From Liolophura sinensis (lineage: Eukaryota > Mollusca > Polyplacophora > Chitonida > Chitonidae), in NCBI RefSeq assembly GCF_032854445.1, contig NC_088298.1, forward strand, positions 20,919,295 through 20,983,294: a DNA stretch of 64,000 nucleotides. The letters run 5' to 3'. A program made the translations under genes and the position numbers. Positions within the stretch are counted from its first letter, which is position 1. Every line of letters begins with the position of its first letter. Of this stretch, positions 11,158-24,800 are shown in pieces. Under the pieces are notes generated by a model. That model saw only the letters and a program-made list of their open reading frames with translations, made no database searches and was not told where the DNA came from.

Positions 11158-12238
11158 GTAAGATTTGGTTTTGATAAACGTGATTCACAAAACGATTTTA
11201 GATGGCACTTAAACAGACGATCTAAATCTTTGCTGCTGTTGTTGTTGCTCTTGTGGCGCGCACTCGTCATTTGATTCAATGTTTACACTGAACAGATAAT
11301 GCGATAAATTTCCTGTCTGTTAATCGGTAGTGAATAAATCAAACGTTAACGACCGTTTCATGATTATCTATGTGGCTTATCTGATGACTTTTTTAGTTGC
11401 TGATATTTTACAAACAAACAAGTAGAACACAATTATGATTGAATGGAGTCTTCAATGGACGGGTTTATATATGGATAGGTGTAGTCCATCTAGATGTACT
11501 CGTTGTGCTATTTTACAATTCTGACATTGTTTCTACTTTTTTGAGAGGCTGTCATGGACTCATTGTTAAGATGAATGTCATAATTGTAAAATAGTATACT
11601 GAGTCCATCAAGATAACATGGACGAAGATAGTTGATATACTGAATCAAATAGCACATCAAAATCAATGCTGTCAGAGTATTTATGATACAGAATTGTTGT
11701 CAGTTTTTGATTTAATGGCAGCCATGGAATTCCACACATTGGTTAAAATTTTCATTTATTGTTTTATCCAAACAGTTAACCTTGAACCTTTAAGGTTTCT
11801 GCAAAAAACTAATGTTTCTTTAGTGCTGATTTATCACATGCTTACTTGACATAGTCATACAATCTATTAACTAGAACTTTGAAACGTGCATTGTTCCATA
11901 ATATATCATTACAATGTTAGATGGACATTAGATAGATAGGGCCTAATCATTGTTTTAATACTTGATGCATAGGCCTACTCCATAGGTGAAACAGGCCTGC
12001 TACGTTTTGGTTGAGTTATAAAAGAACATTGATAAATATCAATAAAAAGCATTGTATTGGCATGCAGATTAAAATAATGTCAAAATCAAGGGGAGGTTAA
12101 CATCGATTAAGGTGTCATTTTCTCTGTTCCCTGTTTTACTCAATTGCTTCAGTGAAGAAAAAAGAAAAGTTTAATTTTGTGTTTACATTGCAGTAATTTG
12201 TAAATTAATTAGGAATAATGTAATGTTTTTCCCCACAG
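11158..12238 (+). other. Probable 5' UTR intron of CFAP65, with an inverted repeat
   Basis: AT-rich and without a gene. Arms ctattttacaattctgacat at 11508-11527 and the complement of the same sequence (one mismatch) at 11575-11595 form a hairpin, with further weaker pairing around gtccatc/gagtccatc outside it. This looks like a small transposon relic. Confidence 0.4.
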
Positions 12239-15200
12239 GGATTTGTTACAGTAACAGACAGAAAGCATGCCGACTTTATCTGTATCACGCCCTCCAAAAT
12301 TTGAGCCCAGTCGGCAGAAATTTGAGGCTGGTATACCTAAAGGACAGAGAGAACCTGCTGCCTCTCGGGCAAAGTACAGCATTATGGGATTGAAGTCAAC
12401 AGTGGGCTTGTGTGGCAGCGATGGGAAGCTGGAAAGGAATACACCAAACACATTGTGCTAAAAAATGTTAAAGTAAAAACAGAGAAGATTAAATATCAGT
12501 AAGTTGATTCAGGAATTAAATATTAGCATGAGATTCATGGATTACTACAAGTAGATTTTCAAATTATGTGTTTACATATATGCATAAGTTCATGGAAAAT
12601 TTGACGGTTAACAATTTGCATTCATATAACAGCCAAAATTTTATCTGAGGTTACATGTATGTGTGCAGCGTGTGGGTACAAATTGTAGTTTCTTCCAGTT
12701 GACATTTGTCAAGTTAAGAGCAGAAGTTTTCTCTGAAGATTTGTCACAAGAAAGCCACTTAAAGATTTTATTAACTAACCCGCCTGGTCTAATGTGTAAA
12801 ATTATCAGTGTAGACCTTGATTTTATGTAAATTAAGCAGAAAACACAGTGAATGGGGGCAGAAGCATTTCGTTTTGGATTACTGAAAATCCTCTGGTCTT
12901 GATTAATTTCCTCATATCTTGCTAGCAATAAGAGCCATTTCTTCTTGCAGGCACTTTTCCTAGTCCCAAGATCTTTCCACTATAACATCCTCAACTCTTT
13001 CCATTATAACATGGTACACCAGGCTATCTGCAGCAAACATGACATAGGTGTGCCTCCAATTTGTTTGTTTCATTTGAAGTGTTGGACCTTGACCTCAGTA
13101 TAAATTTGCTGTTGTTGTTTTCAGCTCGCCTGATACTCGTTTTTTCTCCACACTTTACCCTAAAACCATCGTTTTGAGTGCAGGCACCAGTTTTACCCTG
13201 CCCGTAACGTTCAGGCCTCTTGAGAGGGTGGAATACCGCGATAAAATCATCTTTCAGACCAAGGTTAGTTTAATGCTTACAAGCATCTCCCGAGCACCCA
13301 AAATACAATGTTTGTTTGCGTATATAGGCCTGTCTCTGATGGAGCATTGACACCATTTAAAAAATGCCCAGTATACGATGTTGACATTTGTAGGCCTTGA
13401 AAAGCAAGTAGAGATGCAGGTTTATCTTATTAAAGCAGAGCAATGATACAGAAGAGACTGATCATATAGATAAAGTTTGTACAGTTAGAAAAATTTATTG
13501 AAAATGAAAATCTGTAATGTTTGTGTACACCATTTTAATGACTTGAATGAATATATTTCATTAAAGACCATTAATGTTGTGTGTTTGAATCTAGCTCTTC
13601 CTGCTGGGGATGTGGATTTATGTCAGGAGGTTTCTTTATTACCTCCCCAAAATAAATAAATAAATATATAAATAAAATATTTCCTTTAGCAAATGTCTCT
13701 TTAATCTGTATCTCTGTGGTAACTGTTGTAGATGCACAACAATACTAGATCTTCAGACTGACATTTATATAGTATATCAAACCATGAAGTAATGAAGGTA
13801 TGGAACATGTAGTTACTGTACTGACAAGACATGCTTGCTGTTTTCTGGACTTGTAGGAAGGTACTTTTGAGGTGGAACTAAAGGCTGTACTTCCTCAGGT
13901 TGACATCCTCATTCCAGATCGGCTGGAGTTTCCCATGTGTGCTGCACAAGACACTGTCAAAGTCGAGTTTAAGGTGAAAAATACTGGGTAAGCTGGATGA
14001 CAACTACATCTACATATACAATACAACATGAATTCTTGTGAGCAAGTTGTATGCACATAGTTCTGAGGTTAATGGGAGACTTGAGGACGAGCTACACAGG
14101 AGCTCCAAATGACAGTAGAATGCAACGTTTTGCTCTGTGACATTGCAGTTCGAGTATTTCATATGCATTGTATGAGCACATATACGCTGATAATTGTAAC
14201 GTCATAAAGGAAAGAACAACTGAGTTCACAGCTTTGAACCGTCTTGATGGAGGCGAGAAGGAGTTTTATGAGTTATTCATTCTCTTTCAATGACTCAGGT
14301 GTTTAAGCATTGAATTGAAGGTTCCCCTGCATCAGCTGTTTCCTGTGGCTTAAAGTGTTGATAATTTATTTATTTATTTAATTTATGTGACTTGTTTGAC
14401 ACCCATACTGACTTGCTTTTCACTTATATCATAACTCGCCGCCAGGTGCTTATGTTTTGATGTCATATCAGTTAGTTTTCAACAAAACAACTTCTGAAAT
14501 GTGGGTCAAATTTAAATCCAAAACCGTATTTGTCATGTAAGAAGTAGTTTTCCCTGCCATATGAAAGTAAATGGCTTTGTCCATTTATACATGTGTAATA
14601 TCTGAAATCCATGTTTTTTCAGTGATTTGCCAACAACTTTCCAGTGGGACGTCTGTGACCCATTCATGATCCAGCCAATGGAAGCCTCGTTTCAGCCTCA
14701 ATCAGTCTGTGCTGTCACAGCCACGTTTCAGCCTCAGGTTTGTACCTCTGTAACAATACAATTTGTAATAAAAAGGCAATTAGTAATAATCATTACCAAA
14801 AAACCACTCCCAGAGTGGCTTTTTGTAATAACTGATTCCGTTCAAGAATTTAATACAAAAACCACTCTCAGAGTGGCTTTTTGTTATAATTATTTTACAG
14901 ATGCCTTTTCATTGCAAATTGTGGTATAGCACTCCATATTACAGAAAGCGACACTATATTATAAGAATTTATTACAATTTGCATCTTATTGCAAATTGCA
15001 TTGTTACACATTGATAGTGGCTTGATGTAATAAATTATTACAAATTGCAAGTCCCACAGTGGCTTTTTCTTATAACATATTCCCTTCAAGAATGTATTAC
15101 AAAGGGCTGCTCTCAGGGTGGTCTTTCTGTAATGATTATTACACAGTGCTTTATTACAAATTGCGTTGTAACATTCTGAGAGTGGCTTTTGTTATAAATT

Positions 15201-18200
15201 TTTACAAATTGCCATTCCCAGAGGTGCTTTTTGCACTAACTTGTTCCTTTGAAAAATGTATTACAAAAAGTCACTCTAACAATGGTTTTTGTAATAATTA
15301 TTACAAAATTACCTAAAAGTAACATCGAAAACACCTCGGTAAACATTGTCAACCCTGGCAGTAGACATCAAAATCTCCCCTTGTATACATTATAAACCTT
15401 CAGAGTCAACACCAGACTCCCTGGCAGTCACCATCATAAAGTCTTTCAGAAGACATCAAAAACAACCACAACAATCACAAAATCCCCTCACACTAAACAT
15501 CACACACCCGTATTATAAATGATCGTATTGGTAAAATTATGTTATCACAAATTGCACTAATGCAGTTGCGCAATTTGTAATAATGCAGTTTGTAACAAAT
15601 ATGTTCTTAAAGGAAGTTATCGTCATCATTCTCATACATGACATATGTCAGGTAAGGCTTGGTCATCATTAGATGAAATGTGTCAGTGTATTCTTGAATG
15701 AAATAAGCTGTTACAGAAAGACACTCTGGGAGTTGCAATTTGTAATAATTTATTACAAAAAAACCTCTGTGGGAGGTTTCAAATTGCGTTTTTATTACAA
15801 ATTGCGTTCATGTGTGGAATGCAATTTGTAATACGCAATATGTAATAAATATATTCTTAAAGGAAATGACTGTCATTATTGTCATTCATGAAATATGTCA
15901 GATTAGGCTTTAGATGAAATTTTCGAGTGTCTTCTTGAAAGGAATAACTTATTAAACAAAAACCACACTGGGAGTTGCAATTTGTATTAATTTATTACAA
16001 AAAACCAGTCTGAGAGTGGCTTTATCTAATAGTAGAGTTGGTACAGTACCTCTTGTTGGATATTGAAAGTGAAAGTAGTACACAACAACAAAGGAAAAGT
16101 GTATTGTACACACAGCATATATAGTACAAAGTGAAAATGAAACTATTTCATCTTTCTTTGACAAGCCTCTTTTCCATATCCGTCTGTTGGTGTGGTTTTC
16201 TCCTGTTTTGAATTGTAATTTTGTAAAGCATTTGTTTAATGATTGTGGTTTTATTTTTTTTAGGGTGCATCAGTTTACGATGCCGTTGCGTACTGTAGGT
16301 ATGGGCCAGATTTCTCTCTTCAGAAGGCGATCAAGCTGTATGGAATTGGTGAGTGCATGTCAAAATATTCGTTACCCCTTAATGACTCAAAATATGACCC
16401 CAAAAATGCATTTTTGGAGGCAAATAAATGTCTTCAGACATTACTTTTGTTGCTTAATTTTATGTTTTCCAAGTAAAATATCATTCTACCATCCAATCTA
16501 ACTTCAAAACACCTTTCTAAAATCAATAGAACTCTCAAAATCAGGAAAATCAGTTCAGCTTGTAACTTGTAACTTCAAACTAGAATAGGTAAATTAATAA
16601 TAGTTTGAAGTTAGAAGTTACAACTCGTAAAATCTAGCAGAAGTTCTCCATTATGACCAATGTACAGTTTTACTTTTTCACCTTTAATGGGTTAATGCCC
16701 CTTACTTATTTTTTCTTAATATTGCATCCTTACTTTAGGATGCTACTCAATTCATTTCCATTTACCACCTGAATTCTGGTGTGTGATATTAAAACACTGA
16801 TCAATCCATCAATCAATCAATCAATCAATCAATCACATCACACCAATGAGGACTGAGTAGTTAGACATAAGACGTTAAAATTTGGTTCCTCAGCTGGTTC
16901 ACAACTTCTGTGACAAAGTGACAAAATGTTGATTTGGAGTATTTTCACAAAATAACCAATATGTTTTCGTCCTACAGGTAAATATCCTCACATTTTGGTG
17001 TCCAGCCCTGGAAGCACCACCTCCAGCCTGGATCAGTCAAATTTAGAGGCTGTCATCCAGTTCGACACTATTCCCATTGGTCATTGTGAGGAGAAGTGGG
17101 TGGAGCTTCATAACCTTTCTCCTGTGAGTGATTGTCATACATCCTTTGGCAATTTATTTATTTGATTGGTGTTTTACATCGTACTCAAGAATATTTCTCT
17201 TATACAAGGGAGGCCAGCATTATGGTGGAAGGAAACCACAACGATCATCCGCAGGCTACTGGCAGACCTTCAAACTCACGGCCCATTGGCATTTCAGGCA
17301 CAGTGTTTTACAAGACATATTTACTTTGTGTTCAGTGTGATTTAGCATAATATTTGCTGCAGTACTATCCATTATTGTATTTGGTCATGGGGTTAGCCTG
17401 GTTTCCTCCCTCCATAATGCTTGCTGCCATTGTATAGGTGAAACATTCTTGAGTACAGTGTGAAACACCAATCAAATAAATAAATAAATATTATATTATT
17501 GTAACAAGAGCAGCTTTCCAGTGCTTATACTAGCACTGCTTTGCTTGTGGGGATTTCCCTTTAGCTCGATTGATAGGCAGGTAGAGTGGATTTAAGATGT
17601 GTAAATCTGAGCTCAAATCCTTTGACTGTTACACTGTTATTCAGATCTGTGTGTCTTGCATTCTTCTGGTCAATAAGCTCAAAGAGCTTTCACAATACAT
17701 GAGGCTGAGAACCTTGCTATTGCTGTTTATTTTTGTCTTTCTTCGTTATCCATACTGTGCATGAATTTAGTTTGAAAAAAGCACTTTCCCAAGAAGTGTT
17801 TTAAAAGGCAGGATTCATGGCCATTTTCCTATGTTTAACACAGCAAAAGGACCCTAATATAAGAAAAATTGAACATCAGGCCAGTCAAAAGTAACCATTT
17901 AATTAGCTTGCTCTCACCATTTTTATGTCAAGATGTATTGTTTATTTTGCCTTTTCCCTGTTAAGCTTTAAGAATTATTTTGTATAATTTGTTGTCCATT
18001 AAGGGCGATAATTTAAATTTATTTATATTTTAGAGGGTAAAGGGAAAACAATAAAATTTATTACAAACTCAGGTGTGTAAGACTTGTGCTTAACATTACT
18101 AAAAGCTAGTTCCTACTATATGAGAGGCAGTGTCCTGGGTGTTGGCTGTGTACCATCTCTGTAAGTGTTACCCGTGCTGTGGGCTCAACATCTTGTGTGC

Positions 18201-18825
18201 CTTTAACGAATCACACAGTCTGAGTGAGTGGATGATTTGATCATTTCATGTTTATTGTTTCAGGTGAGTGCTCCATTCATGGTGGAGCGTCCTGTGGGTG
18301 TGAGGCAGATAGACACAGTTTTTCACTGTCTCCTGCAGCAGGGGGTGGTGCCAGCCATGTCCAGTATCAGGATACCAGTAATATGCACATTTCTGTTTCA
18401 TCTGTCACAGACAGTGTGACAGACTGTATTAACACCACTCAGCAGTTTCACTGTGAATTTAGATGAACAGAACATTTGTTAAGACGTGTCACAAGCATTT
18501 TGATTATTACAGTTCTAAGGTCAAGTTCATTTAAATGTCTGCAGCTAATGAATGGAGCCGATATCATGATCCCTAAATATGTACAAGGTCATTTAATAGG
18601 AATTAGTGAAATCTCTTTGGAAAGAAATCTTTTTTTTTTTTTAATTTCAAATTATCCTGATGTGACATCAACATATTCTTGATGTGACATGTTGTTTTTC
18701 ATTTTTCATTTTCCAGATAACATTTACACCAAACACAGTAGATACAACCAGCATTGACTATTTCCACGTGTTCGCCATCGGCAATGTGAGCAAGAGTGTT
18801 GTCAAGTGTGTGGGATCGTCAGAAG
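12239..18825 (+). CDS. CFAP65: CFAP65 exons 1-8 (residues ~1-357)
   Basis: Exons: 12239-12498 (ATG 12267), 13125-13263, 13857-13987, 14623-14737, 16264-16348, 16978-17123, 18264-18377 and 18717-18825. They encode the variable N-terminus and the first ASH-type repeats. FSTLYPKTIVLSAGTSFTLP and VTFRPLE are typical strand patterns, followed by LEFPMCAAQ, NTGDLPTTFQWDV and ITFTPNTVDTTSIDYF. Exon 7 uses the weak donor cca|gtaata; an earlier stop-free alternative was not found, and the join to exon 8 (IRIP-ITFTPN) fits the family. Exon 1 contains the apparent one-base deletion described separately. Confidence 0.9.
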
Positions 18826-21800
18826 GTGAGAATTCTGTGTGTATAGGTTACATTACCATTAGTGAAAAGACAAAAAAAAAACAACAACATAGAATTAAGT
18901 ACACAACCATCTGCAGGTTGCTGGCAGACCTTCCATGTAAGGCCGGAGGAAACCAGCATGAGCTTCAGATTCCAAGTGAATGCATCAGTACAAGTGTAAT
19001 TTTCAGACTCTGACGAAACAACTATCTCAGGAATAAAGTATGTTACATCATTAGCAACACCAGACTTCATCACGGAATACATCAGCACAGATATCATTTT
19101 TGATAGTTTTATGAAACAACTATACCAGGAATGAAGTATGTTACATCAATAGTAACACTACTCTTCATCAGGGAATACATCAGCACAGATATCATTTTTG
19201 ATAGTTTTATGAAACAACTATCTCAGGAATGAAGTATGTTACATCAATAGTAACACCACTCTTCATCAGGGAATACATAGGTACAGATATCATTTTCTGT
19301 AGTCTGATCAAATATCTATCTCACTACAGGAATGAAGTATGTTTACATCAGTTGTAGTACCAGACTTGAGTAGGGAGCACATCAGTACAGATATAACAAT
19401 ACAGCACTTAATCAATTATCTCAAAATCAATGAATAGTCATAAAAGGCCCTCTGTAGTATAACACAAGTATGTCCTCATGCCTACGTGTCCGGTCTATTT
19501 TTCTGAATAGTTGTTCATTACATTTATGTGGACTCGCGAGCTGTTCCCATCTGGCTTGGTGGCTCATGCACTTGGTAGAGTGACTCAAAAAGTCATGTGC
19601 CAAAATTTAACACTGGTCTTGAGATTGTTGTAAAATTATCTTCATCAGTAACATCTGGGTTGTGTATTTTCCTGCTACTGTAAGTAATTAAATGTGTATC
19701 TTAGCATTTTTCACCAAGTATCTGACTGAGCTACTGGAGCTCAAGTTTGCCACCTTATTGGTCAAGGGGCCCATCCGATCTGGCAAGACGAATGCTTAGC
19801 TGGATGAATCAGGTCAAGTCGATGTTCCACCCCCTGACATGCCTGATATAACATGATATGCTATGTGTGTTAAAATCTGCGCATCAGTATGACCCAGGAG
19901 CCTCTCACCAATGTGAGCGCTGTGAGTTCAAGCCCAGCTCATGCTGGCTTCCTGCACGGTCGTACGTGGGAAGGTCTATCAGCAACCTTCGGATGGTCGT
20001 GGGCTTTTTCTCCCACCATAATGCTGGCTTTTGCATATAAAGCCATTTCTAAAAATGAAATCAAACAAAGGTTTCAGAAGTGAATGATGTTTTTTTGTTA
20101 TTTGTTATTAGTGTATGTGTATGTTGCAGGTCCAAGTGTAGGATTGAGCTCAAACTCTGTGAACTTTATGCAGATTAATGTTGGGGAGGTGGCCACACGG
20201 ACTGTTGATGTCATCAACAACTCCAACACGGAAGCTTCTGTGCAGGTCAGTGTACGACAGACATAAGGGAAGTAACTGGTGGAGAATAACAGGACCAGTG
20301 GTTACCTTTTTTTCCTTTCTTCAAATTGCTGAGAAGACCTCAAATTCAAAAGCATGTAGTGATGTGATGTAAATCTGTTGTCTGTCTTAGCTGCATTTTT
20401 CCATGGGTCCACTCATCTTTAAAAAGCCCCATGAGATACCCTTTGCAGCTGTGTGCTCACCTTAACTTGCTCGAGTTTGGAACTTTTGCTGTACAAAAGA
20501 ATAAATGTAAGAGGGTAACTTGGTCTTCTCAAGTCCTAAAGGCTGTGCTACAATATTTCCTTATGTATGGGATAAAAAGGGGAGACTACTTCTTACTTAC
20601 TGTAATTCTTCAACCATTTCACATGTTTACAAGGTTTTCATTCAGGTTTTGAAGGCATTATTCTGTGTAGACTGGTAAAAATTATACCTGTTGTGGTTTT
20701 GTCTCCAAAATCAAATTAAACATGTGCATAAATTGCGTTGAAAGTTGCCCTTTCTTATGTGAAAAGGGGTGGGGGATTTAGGGTGCGAAACATTTGGACC
20801 TAATTTTGTTAGGTAATTAAAAAAGTTTTTGTGTGCTCTGCAGTTCATGATCGACTGTTTGGTGAGCGTGTTTGACTTTGATCATACGTGCCTTACCATG
20901 AAGCCATATTCACGAAAGACGATCATTCTTCGCTTCAAGCCTCAATATCCCATCAACTATTACAGGAGAATTTCGTGTCTGGTCCACAACCAGGTAAGAC
21001 AGAATTGGACAGTCACGTAAAGTTTATAGTGTTCGTCTTGAATGCCAAGATGGCCAGAATTGGCTGTTCAGTAGAATTCCTCTTGTATTTTTATAAAGAA
21101 TTATTGCTTATTGGTCCTAACACGACAATGTCTCAATCAATCCACATATTTATAGTCCTGCCCTCACTTGAATGCAGTAGTGAAGACACAGTAAAGTGGC
21201 CCACCGAGTAAAAGTGTATAGAACAAATATAATATACTCATACCAGCTGATCAGAATTATTCCCATATCCTTGGGCTGTAGATCAAGCAGAGAAGTATGA
21301 AGATTTCATATTAATTTTGATCTTAGACATGACCAGATCGGAGTGATGACCTTCACAAAATTTAAGGTCATCCAAAGTGTGAAATGTATTAGATCCTATT
21401 TATTTCATTGTAAAACAACATGAAAGTGGATAAAATACCACAATTAAACAGCAATTGGTCCAAAATTATGAGTTTTTGCATGATACGATGTCATCTTTGT
21501 GATGACCTTGGCTCAATTTGAAGTCATGATTTCTGTTTTGATTTCTTAAAAAACGGGTGAATGACCAAACATTTTGACGTCTGCCAGACTTGGATAGCTT
21601 GGATCTCCCAAAATGGAAGCTGGTTTTCAAACCACACCATCTCCAGTGCAGTACAAAGGGTTTAAGTCCAGCTATTTCCACATAGGCGGGTTTTATGTTA
21701 AATGATCCTGCATTCCCTGTTACTCTCCGTAGTGTTTTATCATGTACTGGTAAGTTGATGCATCTGAACATTTGTCATCGTCACTAATCTAATGCTGTTT

Positions 21801-24800
21801 TCCTGCTTCCTCACCTTATCTAGGGTCCCTTGTTCCTGGACCTGATAGGAACCTGTCACTCAGAGCTGGTTAAGCCGTCTGTCCTGCTGGCCAAGCACAT
21901 TGACCGCTACTGGACACATGTTCAGAGAGGCTTCTCCGTGTTCTCACCAGAGGTCAGTTTACATGTACACTGCCTGTCTTTCTAAAAGGGGCGACCTTGG
22001 AACCCTGAGGCTCATTCTGGCTGATTAGATTGATGTTCTTGACAACTGTTTTATTTATTTATTTATTTATTTAACGGCAGTCAATTTTATGATTTGAGGA
22101 ATCCCTGTGGTAAGTCACTGAGGAAATTTCATTTCAAGAGACACTTGAAAGAAAAGAAAGTTTCCACTTATATATGTACATACCTGTACTTCTGTTCTGT
22201 GTCACCCTTTCATTCTCACGGCAGATTTTGCCAGATTATTTACCATTCAGCTAAGTACTTATGGCTTAATGCTATGTCAGCAGTATTTCGGGCATACCCT
22301 AATTTTTGGGACAGATATATATGAGGTGCTGAAAGCAGAGTATTATATTTCTTTCGTAGCTTTTTAGAAAAGTAAAGATATGAGTATGTTGTTCATTAGA
22401 TCAACATACTGGTCTATGGTTCATATTAAATCATGTGAGAAAAAAGAAACTAAATATTCCTGCTACAGCTACATGTATATTGGCTAATAAGAGCAGACCA
22501 GGTGTCCCCAAAATGTGAAGAAATGGGGTATCATGGTAAAAAAACGATTTATTCATTTATTTGATTGGCATTTTACTCCATACTGAATAATATTTGTGGC
22601 CAGCAGTATTGCGGGAGGAAACCAGGCAGAACCCTGGTGAAACCCATCCACAGGCTGCTAGCAGACCGTCCCTTGTATGACCGGAGAGGAAGCCAGCATG
22701 AGCTGGACTTGAACCCTCAGCAGCCACATTTGTGAGAGGCTTTTTAGTCATTGAAAACATCTGTGAATCAGAAAACACACAGAGAAGGGAAGGATGGTTT
22801 CCACTTGGCTCGGAACAGTTTTCTCCAGCTATAAACCCGACTACCATCGGTGAAATATTCTCAAGGACATTTCATGAAGCCATATTAATATGAATAAATA
22901 ACTCTTTTTGTTTTTACAGGAACTGAATGAAATGATCAAAAATAAGACCTTAGAAGTGGATGAAACAGGAACCATTCTTCCAAAAGAGGTAAAAAATAAA
23001 AAAGAAAGAAAACAAAGCTGAGATGAAAATATTTTATACAATACCTTGTACAATCATCTAAAAATTTTAAACACAGAAGTAAAACAAAGTTTACTGCCAT
23101 GTCTTTTGTGATAAATTTACAATTTCTTGAATCTTTGCCACACCTGACCCATTACCAAGTATTAAATGTGGAAACTATTTTACTTCCTGTTGGATAAAGA
23201 TATAAATGTTGTGTTTTATTTCATTGATGCAGCTAGCATATTTCATTTTTTTGTTTTGATTTTCTTTTTAAACACTGTAACTGAATATTAAATAGTCATC
23301 TTATTGTAGTAATCATCTTTTCCATGGGTAAGTAGTCCTTAGCTGCACAGAATACTTTTGATTAGTTAAGGTTCAAATCCAGCTCTCTCTTGAATCCCGT
23401 GATACTTTTTGTGAAGTGCCTTGTGAAGGCCTTTATGTTACTGTCTAGTTTAGTTGTACAATATTCAAAATACATCATAAAACAATGGCTGAATAAATGA
23501 ATAAGTATTCTTTTCTTCTGATTGGTTATAGGGAGTAGAGGAGCATGCCCTTGTTGGCCCTGACAACATCTCTCCTATTGATGAATATTTCAATGACGGC
23601 TTTCACTGTGACGTTGTGGTAAGCTTATAGTGCAGTTGTATAACTTCATACATCAGTGACGGCTTTCACTGTGTTCACTGTGACTTTGTGGTAAGCTTAT
23701 AGTGCAGTTGTATAACTTTGTACATCAGTGACGACTTTCACTGTGACATTGTGGTAAGCTTATAGTGCAGTTGTATAACTTCATACATCAGTGACGGCTT
23801 TCACTGTGACATTGTGGTAAGCTTATAGTGCAGTTGTATAACTTCGTACATCAGCGATGACTTTCACTGTGACATTGTGATAAGCTTATAGTGCAGTTGT
23901 ATAACTTCGTACATCAGTGACGACTTTCACTGTGACATTGTAGTAAGCTTATAGTGCAGTTGTATAACTTTGTACATCAGTGAGGACTTTCATTGTGACA
24001 TTGTGGCAAGCTTATAGTGCAGTTGTATAACTTTGTACATCAGTGACGGCTTTCACTTTGACATTGTGATAAGCTTATAGTGCAGTTGTATAACTTCGTA
24101 CATCAGTGACAACTTTCACTGTGACATTGTAGTAAGCTTATAGTGCAGTTGTATAACTTCGTACATCAGTGACGACTTTCACTGTGACATTGTGGTAAGC
24201 TTATAGTGCAGTTGTATAACTTCGTACATCAGTGACGACTTTCACTTTGACATTGTGGTAAGTTTATAGTGCAGTTGTATAACTTCGTACATCAGTGACG
24301 ACTTTCACTGTGACATTGTAGTAAGCTTATAGTGCAGTTGTATAACTTTGTACATCAGTGAGGACTTTCATTGTGACATTGTGGCAAGCTTATAGTGCAG
24401 TTGTATAACTTCGTACATCAGTGACGACTTTCACTGTGACATTGTGATAAGCTTATAGTGCAGTTGTATAACTTCGTACATCAGTGACAACTTTCACTGT
24501 GACATTGTAGTAAGCTTATAGTGCAGTTGTATAACTTTGTACATCAGTGACGACTTTCACTGTGACATTGTGGTAAGCTTATAGTGCAGTTGTATAACTT
24601 CGTACATCAGTGACGACTTTCACTTTGACATTGTGGTAAGTTTATAGTGCAGTTGTATAACTTCGTACATCAGTGACAAACTTCACTGTGACATTGTGGT
24701 AAGCTTATAGTGCAGTTGTATAACTTCGTACATCAGTGATGACTTTCACTGTGACATTGTGGTAAGCTTATAGTGCAGTTGTATAACTTCGTACATCAGT

